Assembly: GCA_038210135.1 (NCBI GenBank)
Contig: JBBQWZ010000020.1
Location: 39,609 to 103,608 of the forward strand
DNA length: 64,000 nt
Source: JBBQWZ01 sp038210135
Lineage (GTDB): Bacteria > Acidobacteriota > Terriglobia > Bryobacterales > Bryobacteraceae
Reading direction: 5' to 3'
The notes below the pieces were generated by a model. That model ran no database searches. It was not told the origin of the DNA and saw only the letters and a program-made list of their open reading frames with translations. The position numbers were made by a program, and so were the translations under genes. Of the stretch, positions 1 to 9,232 are shown piece after piece; position 1 is the stretch's first letter; each line of letters begins with the position of its first letter.

Positions 1-1271
1 GCCGGCAGGGCGTGCGAATAAATCGAAAGCGTGATGTTCTGATCAGCGTGGCCCAGGCGTTCACTGACCACCGCGATAGGCACGCCTTTACTGAGTAGCG
101 CGCTCGCGTGGCTGTGACGAAGCGAGTGCATGCTCACACCTTCGAGCCCTACCTTATGCATCAGTTCGACGACTCTGGCGCCGACGCGATCCGGCGAGTA
201 GTGCGATCCGTTCGGCTGACAAAAGATCAGGCCGCTGTCTTGAGAATCCGCGCCGAAGAGCTCGCGATCGCCGTTCTGCTCAGCGCGGTGTGCGGCGAGA
301 ACCTCGAGCGCCCATTCTGGAACGGCAAAACGCCGAGGCTTTTCGCTCTTTGTGCTTTTCACTCGCAGCCCGCCAGCCTTCGTCTGTTCAAGCGATTTCG
401 AGATCGTGATCTCGCCGGACTTGGTGTCGACGTCATTCCATATGAGCGCGAGCAGTTCGCCGCGGAGACAGCCAGCCGCAGCAGCCAGCACTAACAGCGG
501 ACGAAGCCTTGTTCCCTCGGCTCGCTCGAACAACAAGCGCAGCTTGTCCTGATCCAGGACAGCCGGGCTCCGCTTCGTGAGCTTCGGTAATCTGACGCGC
601 TTGTTCGCCATCGGATTCGAAATGGTCATGACGCCCAATCGATCAGCTTCCGCAAGCGCAGTGAATAACAGAGTGCCGATGTGACGCACAGTCTTAGCAG
701 CGAGCGGCCGGCCGTTCGGCGCGTCTTCGGTTACCCGGCCGCCGTGATCGGTGAGCCGGTGAATCATTTCCTGAATCAGCGCGGTCGTCAGTGAGTTGAG
801 CGGCGTCGTTCCGATGTCCTTCATCAGGTATCGGCCGAGCTCGCGATATCTCTCAACCGTCTTGGGCACGCAACGTCGCGACGCGTGCTCGTTGATCCAG
901 TCTTCGAAGTATTCTGCGAATGTGATGTTCGCGAGATCGATTCGCTTGGTTTCTTCCGCAGCGACGTGGCTCAGTGCGATCGTGCGCGCGGACTCGGCGT
1001 CATCGCGGCTCTTGAATCCGGAAGTAACCGCCCCGCCGATCGAGAAACTCCACACCCGATTGCCGAACAGATCGAGCTTCGAAGAAACGCGCGTGCTGTT
1101 CGCCTCATGCTCGGCGAGTGCCGAACGCATTGCTTCCGAGGCGGAGCCTTTCGTTGCGAAGCCCGACTTGAAAATTTGGATCCGCCTTCCGGCGGAGTCG
1201 CGGCCGGCAGAGATGGAATAGCCCCAACTCGCACCCGATCTGAGGCGACGTTTGAAAATGCAGCCGGTCAT
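1..1271 (-). CDS. Tyrosine recombinase (phage/island integrase), C-terminus cut by window edge
   Basis: The reverse strand is open from an ATG at 1271 to the window edge, about 423 codons. The N-terminus resembles the arm-type DNA-binding domain of Int-family proteins (IFKRRLRSGASWGYSI, then KSGFATKG). Box II HSLRHSH (around residue 380), the LGHAD motif and the nucleophile context LSIYSHAL (Tyr418) are all visible. Box I reads GCLRGELLAL. By alignment with the family pattern G-x-R-x-x-E, the catalytic arginine position (residue 269) is Leu and the Arg is one residue late. The start overlaps the stop of the XRE gene as ATGA, with TGAGGAG upstream, so the two are translationally coupled. A truncated relative lies at 22045-22500. 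Family assignment is firm; whether the enzyme is active is doubtful. Confidence 0.9.
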   Translation of the reverse strand, partial: MTGCIFKRRLRSGASWGYSISAGRDSAGRRIQIFKSGFATKGSASEAMRSALAEHEANSTRVSSKLDLFGNRVWSFSIGGAVTSGFKSRDDAESARTIALSHVAAEETKRIDLANITFAEYFEDWINEHASRRCVPKTVERYRELGRYLMKDIGTTPLNSLTTALIQEMIHRLTDHGGRVTEDAPNGRPLAAKTVRHIGTLLFTALAEADRLGVMTISNPMANKRVRLPKLTKRSPAVLDQDKLRLLFERAEGTRLRPLLVLAAAAGCLRGELLALIWNDVDTKSGEITISKSLEQTKAGGLRVKSTKSEKPRRFAVPEWALEVLAAHRAEQNGDRELFGADSQDSGLIFCQPNGSHYSPDRVGARVVELMHKVGLEGVSMHSLRHSHASALLSKGVPIAVVSERLGHADQNITLSIYSHALP

Positions 1272-1747
1272 GTCCGAGGCTCCTCAAACTCTGTTCTCAT
1301 CGCATTAACGAAGGCGTCCAAGATTCGTTTAGCGCGCCTCGCCTCTTCCTCCTTGCCTTCTGTTGCCGCTATGAAAGCGGTGCAGAAGGCCTGCACATGG
1401 GCCGCAGATTCGTCGCCTTCAAAATTCAAGAGCAAGTACCCGTATTTCTGAGATTTGACGGTAACAGTGCCCATGCTCGCGGCTCTTAGGTCCTGCAAAC
1501 TCAGTTCGCTTGCAAGATCGTTGACAAAGTCCCAAGAAAACTCAAAGAGGCCTTCATCGTGAGCCAAGCGCGATAACTGAACCAGAGCTTTCCCGCTTGG
1601 AGGCCTTGATGTTTCCCACCTCGCTACGGTGGTTATCGAAGCTCCTAGCATTACTGCGAACTGCTGCTGGTTGTAGCCTAGAGCCGCCCTCAAAGCAACC
1701 ACTCGCTCAGAAACAGGTGTGCGCTTTCGGGTAGTCGGTCGAGCCAT
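1268..1747 (-). CDS. XRE-family transcriptional regulator
   Basis: This 159-residue protein has a Cro/C1-type helix-turn-helix at about residues 12-65 (VALRAALGYNQQQFAVMLG, then TTVARWETSRPPSG). The remaining C-terminal region has no recognised domain and is likely for dimerisation or ligand sensing. AAGGA lies 7 bases before the ATG. It forms an operon with the integrase (4-base overlap) and is divergent from the small ORF at 1793. A perfect inverted repeat lies in the shared promoter. The likely role is repressor or switch for integrase and the divergent pair. This is inferred from context, not shown. Confidence 0.85.
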   Translation of the reverse strand: MARPTTRKRTPVSERVVALRAALGYNQQQFAVMLGASITTVARWETSRPPSGKALVQLSRLAHDEGLFEFSWDFVNDLASELSLQDLRAASMGTVTVKSQKYGYLLLNFEGDESAAHVQAFCTAFIAATEGKEEEARRAKRILDAFVNAMRTEFEEPRT

Positions 1748-1759
1748 TATTTCCTTCTT

Positions 1760-1797
1760 GACATAACCAGACGGATATAAGTAGCATCGGTTATGTC
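1760..1797. promoter_or_regulatory. Palindromic operator candidate in divergent promoter
   Basis: A perfect 9-bp inverted repeat, GACATAACC (1760-1768) and GGTTATGTC (1789-1797), is separated by 20 bases. It fills the 45-base gap between the XRE gene and the divergent small ORF. The left arm overlaps TTGACA (1758-1763), and TATAAG lies at 1776-1781. The right arm contains the ATG of the small ORF. Binding by the adjacent XRE protein is an inference. Confidence 0.6.
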
Positions 1798-2032
1798 CAC
1801 ATGGGCATTATCGAGCAACGGAGATCAAACCCCGTACTTGTTTAGGCAGGTCAAAGAGCGGTTCGCGAGACTTCCGAACACCAGCAGCGGGCGGCGCGCG
1901 TATATTGTTGTTCAAGATCCATCGCAATTTGAGCGGCGACTGTTTCAAGAGCGCAATATTGAAGTCATATCCATCGGTGGCAGAGGCCGAACAGAAGCTG
2001 TAGCGGCGTTGCTTAATGATATTCGGAGCTGA
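1793..2032 (+). CDS. Small protein of unknown function preceding Ham1-like gene
   Basis: A 79-residue ORF ends 2 bases before the ATG of the Ham1-like gene, suggesting one transcript. The sequence is mixed and soluble (YIVVQDPSQFERRLFQERN, then VISIGGRGRTEAVAALL), with no signal peptide or membrane segment. I do not recognise a family. Its ATG lies inside the right arm of the inverted repeat and has no leader with a Shine-Dalgarno, so it would be leaderless or regulated at its own start. It could be a partner of the Ham1-like enzyme. It could also be spurious, although its tight packing between promoter and next gene favours a real gene. Confidence 0.55.
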   Translation: MSTWALSSNGDQTPYLFRQVKERFARLPNTSSGRRAYIVVQDPSQFERRLFQERNIEVISIGGRGRTEAVAALLNDIRS

Positions 2033-2034
2033 CC

Positions 2035-2691
2035 ATGACCACAAAGAACAGAATCGGGATCGTGTACGTCACCAGCAGCAAGTTTAAGAAGGAAGAGAAC
2101 GAGACCTTCCTTCGGGAGTGCTCGCTAACAAACGGAGCACGCATCGACGACGTCTTCGATTTCGATATCCGACCAGTCCCGATTCAGGAAATCCTCAATG
2201 TCGACCTGTCAGTGATGGTCTCCGCGGAGGTTGTCTCCGCCTACAGCCAACTGAAGGTGCCGTGCATCGTCGAGCATGCGGGGCTGATCTTTTCTGAGTA
2301 TGCGGACCGGTCCTATCCGGGTGGGCTCACCAAACCGATGTGGGACACGCTAAGGGACGGCTTCGTAAAGGAGACCGGATCCGCCGGGCGAAGCGCCGTG
2401 GCGCGAGCTGTCATCGCTTACTGCGACGGGAAGCAGGTCAGAACTTTCGTAGGCGAGCGGACTGGAAAGATCGCTGATCGGCCACGGGACCGCCGCGAAT
2501 TCTACTGGGACACGATTTTCATACCCGAGGATGATTCAGGGCGCAGCCAAGGCCGCACTTGTGCGGAAATCGTCGAGAGCCCAGATCTGGGGTTGGCTTA
2601 TAAGATGCGGGAGCTGTCTCAGTCATCGGCGGCCATGAAAAGCTTCTTAGAGTTCCGCCTGAAGACGGGAGACCCCGAACTCTGGCGTTAA
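2035..2691 (+). CDS. Ham1/RdgB-like non-canonical purine NTP pyrophosphatase
   Basis: A 218-residue protein with the Ham1/RdgB layout. The N-terminal VTSSKFKKEE matches the T-x-N-x-x-K nucleotide loop. The central VEHAGLIF matches the family VEDSGL region. Downstream are YPGGLTKPMW, FVGERTGKI and FYWDTIFIPEDD. The family hydrolyses XTP/dITP to monophosphate plus pyrophosphate. The Asp in the usual E-D-[ST]-G motif, which is catalytic or metal-associated in RdgB, is His here. The protein may therefore belong to a divergent subfamily with another substrate. It is second in a two-gene unit divergent from the XRE-integrase pair, so it is island cargo rather than the housekeeping rdgB. Confidence 0.75.
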   Translation: MTTKNRIGIVYVTSSKFKKEENETFLRECSLTNGARIDDVFDFDIRPVPIQEILNVDLSVMVSAEVVSAYSQLKVPCIVEHAGLIFSEYADRSYPGGLTKPMWDTLRDGFVKETGSAGRSAVARAVIAYCDGKQVRTFVGERTGKIADRPRDRREFYWDTIFIPEDDSGRSQGRTCAEIVESPDLGLAYKMRELSQSSAAMKSFLEFRLKTGDPELWR

Positions 2692-2919
2692 GTGGGTTCT
2701 TCGCGCCACAACTGGCTTCCCAGCGGTACGACATCATCGAGTACCTGAAGCAGAAGGTAGATAAAACTAGCGGGTCTTTTTTGCGTCATGCAGCAGTCGT
2801 CGGCATTTGATTGCTGTTATCGGCATTACCGATCCCCCGAGTGAGTCTCTACCTACTGTGGTTTCGCCGGCGAATGTTATATAGTCTCCTTTACTCGCCG
2901 ACGAGAAAAGGGGTCCACG
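2692..2919. other. Intergenic region with possible gene remnant
   Basis: No complete gene is present. From about 2691 one frame stays open for 38 codons and reads protein-like (ASQRYDIIEYLKQKVDKTSG) up to a TGA near 2808. It has no start codon, so it may be the tail of a lost gene. AAAAGGGG at about 2907-2912 serves the next gene. Confidence 0.3.
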
Positions 2920-5900
2920 ATGAACCTGCCTTCTTTCCGCATCCGCATTGTGACGATTGCCTTCCTGCTGGTGGCGGCGCTTAGCCTGCACGCGCAATCC
3001 ATCACCGCTTCGCTGGCCGGGACTTTGCGAGATCCAACGGGCGCGGTTGTGCCCCAGGCGGCTGTTCGGGTCGTCAACACGGAAACTCGCGTCAGCCGGG
3101 TGTTCACCACGGACAACAGGGGCCAGTATCTTGCTCCCTCGCTGCCCGTCGGCACGTACGACATTCGCGTGGAAGCGGCCGGTTTCAAAGCTGCACAGAG
3201 CGCAGGAATCGTTCTGGATGTCGCGCAGGCGATGAGGCTGGACTTTACGCTCGAGGTGGGATCGGTCGCCGAAACGCTGGAGGTTCATGGGACGACTCCG
3301 TTGTTGCGAAACGGCGATGCCGCGCTCGACCTGGTCGTCGACAGCCGCAATATTCAGAATCTGCCGCTCAATTCGCGGGTCACGTACAACCTGGTCCTGC
3401 TCGCGCCGGGCGTGCATGGCAGCGTCGGAACGGGCTATAACAGCGTGAATATTTCGGTAAACGGGGGCCGCCCCGGGAGCAATGAAATCCTACTGGATGG
3501 GATTCCGTCTTCCCCGCCCGAGGTCAACTACGTCCAATCTTTCACGGCGTTTCCTCCGGTCGACGCGGTGCAGGAATTCAAGGTTCTGACCTCCGGGTAT
3601 TCCGCCGAATTTGGACACAGCGGCGGCGGCATCATTAACCTGGTCTATAAATCCGGCACCAACACACTGCACGGGAGCCTGTTCGAATTTCTTCGCAACT
3701 CGGTACTCGATGCGGTAGTGGGCTACTTAGTAGCCCACTACCCTCGATGCAAACGATTTCTTTTCGAATGCGAACAACATTCCGCTGGGAAGTTTCAAGC
3801 GCAACCAGTTTGGCGGGAGTGTAGGTGGTCCGGTGTTTCTGCCGAAGCTTTACAACGGCAAGAACAAGACATTCTTCTTCGCGGATTACGAGGGCTTACG
3901 CCAGCGTTCGGCGGCTCCGGCGACCTTTACGGTGCCGTCCGTGCAGCAGAAGGCCGGGGATTTTTCGCAGACGCGGAACGCTGCCGGCGCGCTGGTGGTG
4001 ATCTACGATCCGACTACGACGGTGGCTTCGGGAGCCAACTTCGTGCGTTCTCCTTTCCCCCAGAACAGGATTCCGCTCAATAAAATCGATAAAGTCGGGG
4101 CGAATGTCGCCAAGTATTATCCCGATCCCAACCGGCCGGGCGACGCGAACACGTTGACCAACAACTATTCCGGAAGCGCGTCGAGCCCGCAGGACATCGA
4201 CAGCTACGACTTGAAGGTCGACGAGAACCTGAACGACAAGAACCGGTTCTTCGTGCGGTACTCGCATCGCAAGCTTCTTTCGGTTTCGTCTTCCATCTTT
4301 CCCTCGGCCATTCGTATTGCCGATGGCGGAACCACCGCGCCGCAGACCTCAAACAATGGCGCCGCCAATTACACGTGGACGGCGAGCCCGACGTTTCTGA
4401 TGGACTTCCGCGCAGGCTTCGGCCGGACGCTGCTGGGCTTTGTTCCGATCAGTTCGGGCTTCGATCCGACGAGCTTGGGTTTCCCTTCGTATCTGGCGAA
4501 GCAGGCCGACGCGTTGATGTTCCCGGGATTCCTGCCGACCGGGTATCGATCGCTCGGAAACTTCAATCCGGATTTCCGGCGCAATTCGTTTGAGAGCATC
4601 AACGGGAGTATCAATAACACGAAGGCGTTCCAGAAACACGCAATCAAATTTGGCTTTGACGATCGCCTGCTTCTGGTGAACGATCACGAGATCAGCCAGG
4701 GTTCCGGCGCGTTCTCGTTCACGCGGGCACCCACGCAGGGCCCGAATCCGAACGCCGCGACGAGTACGGGCGGCGACGGATTTGCGTCGCTGCTGATCGG
4801 CGTGGGCAATTCCGGAAATATTATCAACGGCTTCAAAGATGTGGCGTCGCGGAGCAGCTACTACGCGTGGTATATCGGGGACGACTGGAAAGTATCTTCG
4901 CGGCTGACGCTGAATATCGGTGTCCGCTACGACATCCAAACGCCCCGCACCGAACGCTACAACCGCATGAACTACTTCGATCCGAACGTGGCTTCGCCGC
5001 TGGCGGGTCCGGCTGGGTTGCCTAATTTGAAGGCGGCCTGGTTTTCGTTGGCGTAGGCGGGAACAGCGCCAGCCAGTTCGATCTGCAAACCAACAATATT
5101 GCTCCTCGCTTTGGCTTCGCGTATCAGGCGTCGAAGCACATGGTCGTGCGCGGAGGCTACGGAATCTTCTACGCGCCCGCGCTGACGTCGGCGGGAGGCA
5201 CGGTTGGCAATTTTGGATTCCGCGCGGACACTCCGTATGTGGGCCTGGCGGCCGACCTGACGCCGTTGTCGTATCTGAGCAATCCATTCCCGAACGGATT
5301 CACGGCGGCGGTGGGAAGCTCGAAGGGTTTGTTGAGTTCGATCGGAACCGCGATCAATGCACCGCTGCGAGCGACGAAGGTTCCCTACACCGAGAACTGG
5401 AATCTGAATATCCAATACGAACTTCCTGGCGGCATCCTGCTCGACGCGGGGTACGTTGCCAATCGCGGACTCCAACTGAATGAGTCCGGCGAAGGAACCT
5501 TCAACCTCAACCAGTTGACGACCGCTCAGCTGGCGTTAGGAAACAAGCTGCAAGCGAGCGTTCTGAATCCATTCTCGGGACTCATTACAGTCGGAACGTT
5601 GGCCACCAAAAACATTCAGGCGGGAATGTTACTGACGCCGTTTCCGCAGTATCCTTCGGTGTTTCCGTTGTATCTGAACGGATCGTCCTCGAGCTATCAC
5701 TCCTTTCAACTCAAAGGCGAGCGCCGTTTCAGCAAGGGAATGAGTGCGTTGATGACCTACACGTTTGCAAAGGCGATCGACGATTACTCGATCATTGCCA
5801 ATGCGGGCCGAAACGCCGCTATTCAGAACGTGTACGACCGGTATTCGGAGCGCTCGGTCTCGCCGAACGATATTTCGCAGAGCCTGCTGCTGACCTCGAT

Positions 5901-6423
5901 CTATGAGCTTCCGATCGGTCGCGGCCACTGGGTCGGCAAGAACTGGAATCACGTGACGAATTTCCTGATCGGCGGGTGGCAGGTGAACGGGATTCTAACT
6001 CTGCAGACCGGCTTCCCTCTCGCCCTCAGCACGCAAAACACTTCAAACGCGGGCGGCGCCGTGCTGCGTCCGAATACCAACGGCAAGTCCGCGGCATTGC
6101 CCGGCACGACGGAGGAGAGGCTGAGCCGCTACTTCGACACCTCGGTGTTCACGCAGCCCGATCCGTTTACGTTCGGCAATGTCGGCCGTACGCTGGGCGA
6201 TCTTCGCGGCCCGGGAATCCATAACGTGGATTTCTCGGCGTTCAAGAATTTCCGGATTAAGGAGCGGGCCAACCTGCAGTTCCGCGGCGAATTCTTCAAT
6301 CTTACGAACACGCCGACGTTCAACCTGCCGGATCAGGTGAGAAGCAACTCGACGTTCGGCCGCATAACGAGTACAGCGGCGTCGCCGCGCCAGGTTCAAT
6401 TCGCGCTGAAGCTGCTGTTTTAG
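2920..6423 (+). pseudogene. Oar-type TonB-dependent receptor, broken by an insertion and a frameshift
   Basis: The signal peptide (MNLPSFRIRIVTIAFLLVAA, cleavage after LHAQ) is followed by a carboxypeptidase-regulatory-like Ig fold (ASLAGTLRDPTGAVVPQA) and a plug domain (ILLDGIPSSPPEVN, SGYSAEFGHSGGG). A beta-barrel follows, ending in the expected aromatic C-terminus (ALKLLF). About 1,150 residues are spread over three frames. The first break is the palindromic insertion at 3706-3750, a net gain of 37 bases. Beyond it the frame resumes as ANDFFSNANNIPLGS. The second break is near 5031-5034, where a G run appears one base short (expected LKGGLVFVGVGG). Such receptors import large substrates in Acidobacteria and Bacteroidota. 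As it stands the gene cannot yield a full product. Confidence 0.9.
3706..3750. mobile_element. 29-bp perfect palindrome inserted with 8-bp target duplication (copy 1)
   Basis: The element at 3714-3742 consists of arm GGTAGTGGGCTAC, loop TTA, and the exact reverse complement of the arm. It is flanked by CTCGATGC at 3706-3713 and again at 3743-3750. Removing the palindrome and one copy of the octamer restores the TonB receptor reading frame (VLDANDFFSNANN). This proves insertion into a pre-existing gene. It encodes nothing. A second element with the same 9-bp ends and its own octamer duplication is at 26297-26344. Confidence 0.85.
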
Positions 6424-6466
6424 GCGATCCGCGGCCGCAAAACCGCACTTAGTGGATGCCGCGCAC

Positions 6467-6745
6467 TCATTGGATGTCAACGGTTAACGGATTCGACGCA
6501 ATTCCATCAACGACAAGCCGGACACTCTCGATGCGAGTCCCTTTGATCGCTGGACTCACCCGGACCTGAACCTGGTCCAGGCCCGGGAAATTGACATCAC
6601 TCGGACCCGCATACTCGACCGGCAGGCTGACCCCGCCCGCTTCCACGGAAACCTTGTCGAGCGCCGTGCGATGGCGAATGCCAGTCCCCGCCAGGACCAG
6701 CGTCACCGGCCAATCGTCCAGCACCAAAGTCGAGCCGAGCGACTG
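6467..6745 (-). pseudogene. TIGR03437-type C-terminal domain fragment
   Basis: The reverse strand reads LVLAGTGIRHR, then LPVEYAGPSDVNFPGLDQVQ and VRLVVDGIASNPLTVDIQ before the stop. This pattern (G-T-G-I-R, YAGP...FxGLDQV, VDG..SN.V) is typical of the repeated C-terminal domain found in many secreted Solibacter proteins (TIGR03437). Upstream of about 6745 the same frame turns into Arg/Cys-rich sequence without domain character, and no start or signal peptide is found. This is the tail of a lost secreted protein. Confidence 0.65.
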
Positions 6746-7932
6746 CACCGTCTGGCGCCCGGTCGGCTTCCTCCTTCCTGAAACCACTCGTGAGAGGCAA
6801 AGCCAGGTTTCTCTGCCGCCCGAGGTGGAGCATCGGGCGGAGCACATCAAACCTCGTTTTCGTAGGCATGCCCGCCACCCGCCCCCCGCGGGGAGGCGCG
6901 TTTTCCAGGACAATCGCAAAAGCGAATGGTAGAGTGCCTGGAGCCTTGTTGGCCGCAGAACGATTTGCTCCCAGCCGCTCCGTGGACGCGCCGAGCGATG
7001 GCCATAGGCCCGCGAGTTGTCGCGGCGCGCCGCATGTACGCCGTCGCCAGCAACCCGGCGATCTCTCGAATGGCTTCGTCAATCGATGATTGCGATCACC
7101 TCCCGACGTGGAGGCAGCCTCGCAACGGACGCTGTGAATGCGGGCAAAAGCGACAGCGCGGGCGCGGAAGTGGGTCGCAGACAAGGTCTCCAAGCAAAGC
7201 CATGAGGGTTCTGATCCAGGAACTCGGTCGGCGTACCAGGTCGCCGAATCGGATAATGGCACTCGCAATTAGGCTGGTAGGGCAGCGGAGTTGTACACAA
7301 ACAACTGTTGTTCATTCAATTTTGATTCCAATTCCGTTGACTGCCCGAATGCGGTATTCCTAAGGGGGCGGCTTTACTTGCACATTGCACCCGCAAACCT
7401 GCGGCCGGCCTAGATTTTATATTCAATGGGTTAGAGAGCCCAAACTTGGGATTTTTGAAGGGCAATACGAGCCATGATAGGTCGTCTGGACCCGAATCCT
7501 ACAATCCGCAACGATCACCAAGTCTGCTGATCAGTTGTTTCCTTGATTTAACATCCGTCAGTTTCAAACAAAATGACGCGCGGTGTAGCGTTCTCCCGCG
7601 ACAGCGGAGGTGACGAAGAGGATGACCGAACCAACGATTGAGTATCGTGAACGGTAGTCCGTTAATCGACGTTTTCGATTTGTCTCACTGAAGAATTCTC
7701 GCCGAACGAAGACACTCGGCGAGGTTCCATTTTGCGCTTCGAAGTATCAGCACGCGAATTTACCAAGCTCTTCGACAACTCAATCGAAGGTCTACCCTAG
7801 TCACGGCACTTACGGTTCCTACCGAATCCACTGTACTTCTGCCGATCCTCTTCCTTTTTTCGACGTCAATCTAACCTCTTTACGGGATGTTCCAGGTTTT
7901 GAGAATTGGGCAGAATATCGACGGGAGGTTCG
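6746..7932. other. About 1.2 kb without a recognisable gene
   Basis: Short open frames on both strands here have no domain, no sensible start and biased Arg/Pro/Ser composition. The part after 7,380 is visibly more AT-rich than its surroundings. I see no tRNA, repeat or strong hairpin. It is probably decayed island DNA, with the promoter of the PRC-barrel gene at its right end. Confidence 0.4.
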
Positions 7933-8439
7933 ATGCTCAGCTTGAAAGATATGGTGGGTTCCCCGATCGCGGCTCAGGACGGTACAGCCGGCAAAGTGAA
8001 AGACGTCATTTTTGACTCGGCCACCTGGCGGATTGTCGGCTTCGTGGCGGAAGACGGTTCCTGGTTTCATCGACAACAGATCCTCGTGTCGCCAGCCATT
8101 CTCGCACCGTCGAACTGGCCGAATCACGCCCTCATCAGTTCGACCACTAAGGTCGAGACCTGGCGAACGCGCGCGAGCGAAGATGCGCCGACTCGCGGCG
8201 AGACTGCTGAATTTCGGAGTTTTCGGCGACTGCGAGGGCAGCGTGTGCTCGCGTCAAGTTCAGAACTCGGCCGCCTTCAGGACCTCATGGTCGATCCGGA
8301 GAACTGGCGCGTCCGATTCCTGATGATAAAGGTTCGATCTTTTGGCGGTTACAAGTTGATGATCTGCGCGAATCGAACGTTGGTAGAGTCGCCGGGGAAG
8401 GGGTGCGTGCGGCTTGGCGATCCCATTCCCGCTGGGTAA
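7933..8439 (+). CDS. PRC-barrel domain protein
   Basis: A 168-residue protein with two PRC-barrel-like halves: LKDMVGSPIAAQDGTAGKVKD and VLASSSELGRLQDLMVDP. Each is followed by the usual W-R-[IV] strand (TWRIVGF; NWRVRFLMIKV). PRC barrels occur in photosynthetic reaction centre H subunits, RimM and many small stress-linked proteins, where they mediate protein contacts. The ATG at 7933 is preferred because GGGAGG sits 7 bases upstream. An upstream in-frame ATG at 7906 lacks this. It is cytoplasmic with no signal peptide. The exact role is unknown; neighbours suggest envelope or osmotic stress. Confidence 0.75.
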   Translation: MLSLKDMVGSPIAAQDGTAGKVKDVIFDSATWRIVGFVAEDGSWFHRQQILVSPAILAPSNWPNHALISSTTKVETWRTRASEDAPTRGETAEFRSFRRLRGQRVLASSSELGRLQDLMVDPENWRVRFLMIKVRSFGGYKLMICANRTLVESPGKGCVRLGDPIPAG

Positions 8440-8610
8440 CCACGAAACGACTTCATTGCCAAGCGGTCCGGGGCATCGCCGACTCTACTAGTCCCTTAAC
8501 GGTATGGTTTCTCTACCCGTGTCGGGTTTTGATGTAGGTAGGTCAGGAAATCAGCCTTGGTGGCCTGTCCGTGAAGGCTGTCGGCCAAGAAAAGGGATGG
8601 AGACTCAGAA

Positions 8611-9204
8611 ATGAAACGAGTAAGTTTGATGGTGTTGGTAATGGCTGCCACCCTATCCGTTAGCGCATGCCACAAAGCAACGCCAGTCGCGAAGGCCTCG
8701 CCCGCTACACCGGCACCGGCGCCCCCGGCTTCGGCGTCACGTTCGACAACGGCGCAGCAGCGGTCATCGACGTCGAACTCCGCCGCCGCTCGGGAAACGC
8801 CGAGCCCTCGGCGAACAACAATGACACCCGAGGAGCGCGCCACCTTAACCCAGCGGCTGGCGAAACTGGACGACGCTCTCTTTGATTACGACAAAGCGAC
8901 GATCCGCAATGACGCCGTGAATGCTTTGCGCGTGGACGTAGATGTAATACGCGGGATTCTGGCAAGCTATCCGAGCCAGAAGCTTCGTATTGAAGGTTAC
9001 GCCGACGAACGGGGATCGGCTGAATATAATTTTGGCCTTGCCGACAGGCGGGCAACGGCAAGCAAGGAATTCCTCAACACAATGGGCATTCCCAACGCGC
9101 AGCTGACAGTCATCAGCTATGGCAAGGAGAGGCCGGTTTGCACCACCGCGACCGAAGATTGTTGGCAGAAAAACCGTCGCGCGCATATTACTGCCGCCGA
9201 CTAA
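8611..9204 (+). CDS. OmpA-like / Pal-type peptidoglycan-associated lipoprotein
   Basis: A lipoprotein signal peptide ends in the lipobox LSVSAC (Cys20), followed by an Ala/Pro/Ser-rich linker to about residue 70. An OmpA-C domain then runs from about 85 to 195 (LFDYDKATI, LRIEGYADERGSAEYNFGLADRRA, ISYGKERP, NRRAHI). The EGYADERG and NRRAH motifs match Pal, which anchors the outer membrane to peptidoglycan. No tol genes are next to it, so this is an accessory Pal rather than the one of the Tol-Pal operon. It lies in tandem with the secreted protein at 9233 and both share the terminator near 9706. Confidence 0.88.
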   Translation: MKRVSLMVLVMAATLSVSACHKATPVAKASPATPAPAPPASASRSTTAQQRSSTSNSAAARETPSPRRTTMTPEERATLTQRLAKLDDALFDYDKATIRNDAVNALRVDVDVIRGILASYPSQKLRIEGYADERGSAEYNFGLADRRATASKEFLNTMGIPNAQLTVISYGKERPVCTTATEDCWQKNRRAHITAAD

Positions 9205-9232
9205 AAGCAACTGAAACGGGAGAGTTGAAACG

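Noticed and set aside
4349..5287. Long reverse-strand open frame (about 310 codons) opposite the TonB receptor
   Set aside because: Arg/Pro-rich without domains; it is the antisense shadow of a GC-rich receptor gene.
6926..7363. Forward 145-codon frame in the gene-poor stretch
   Set aside because: Composition (Arg/Ser/Cys/Met) is not protein-like; no ribosome site or domain.
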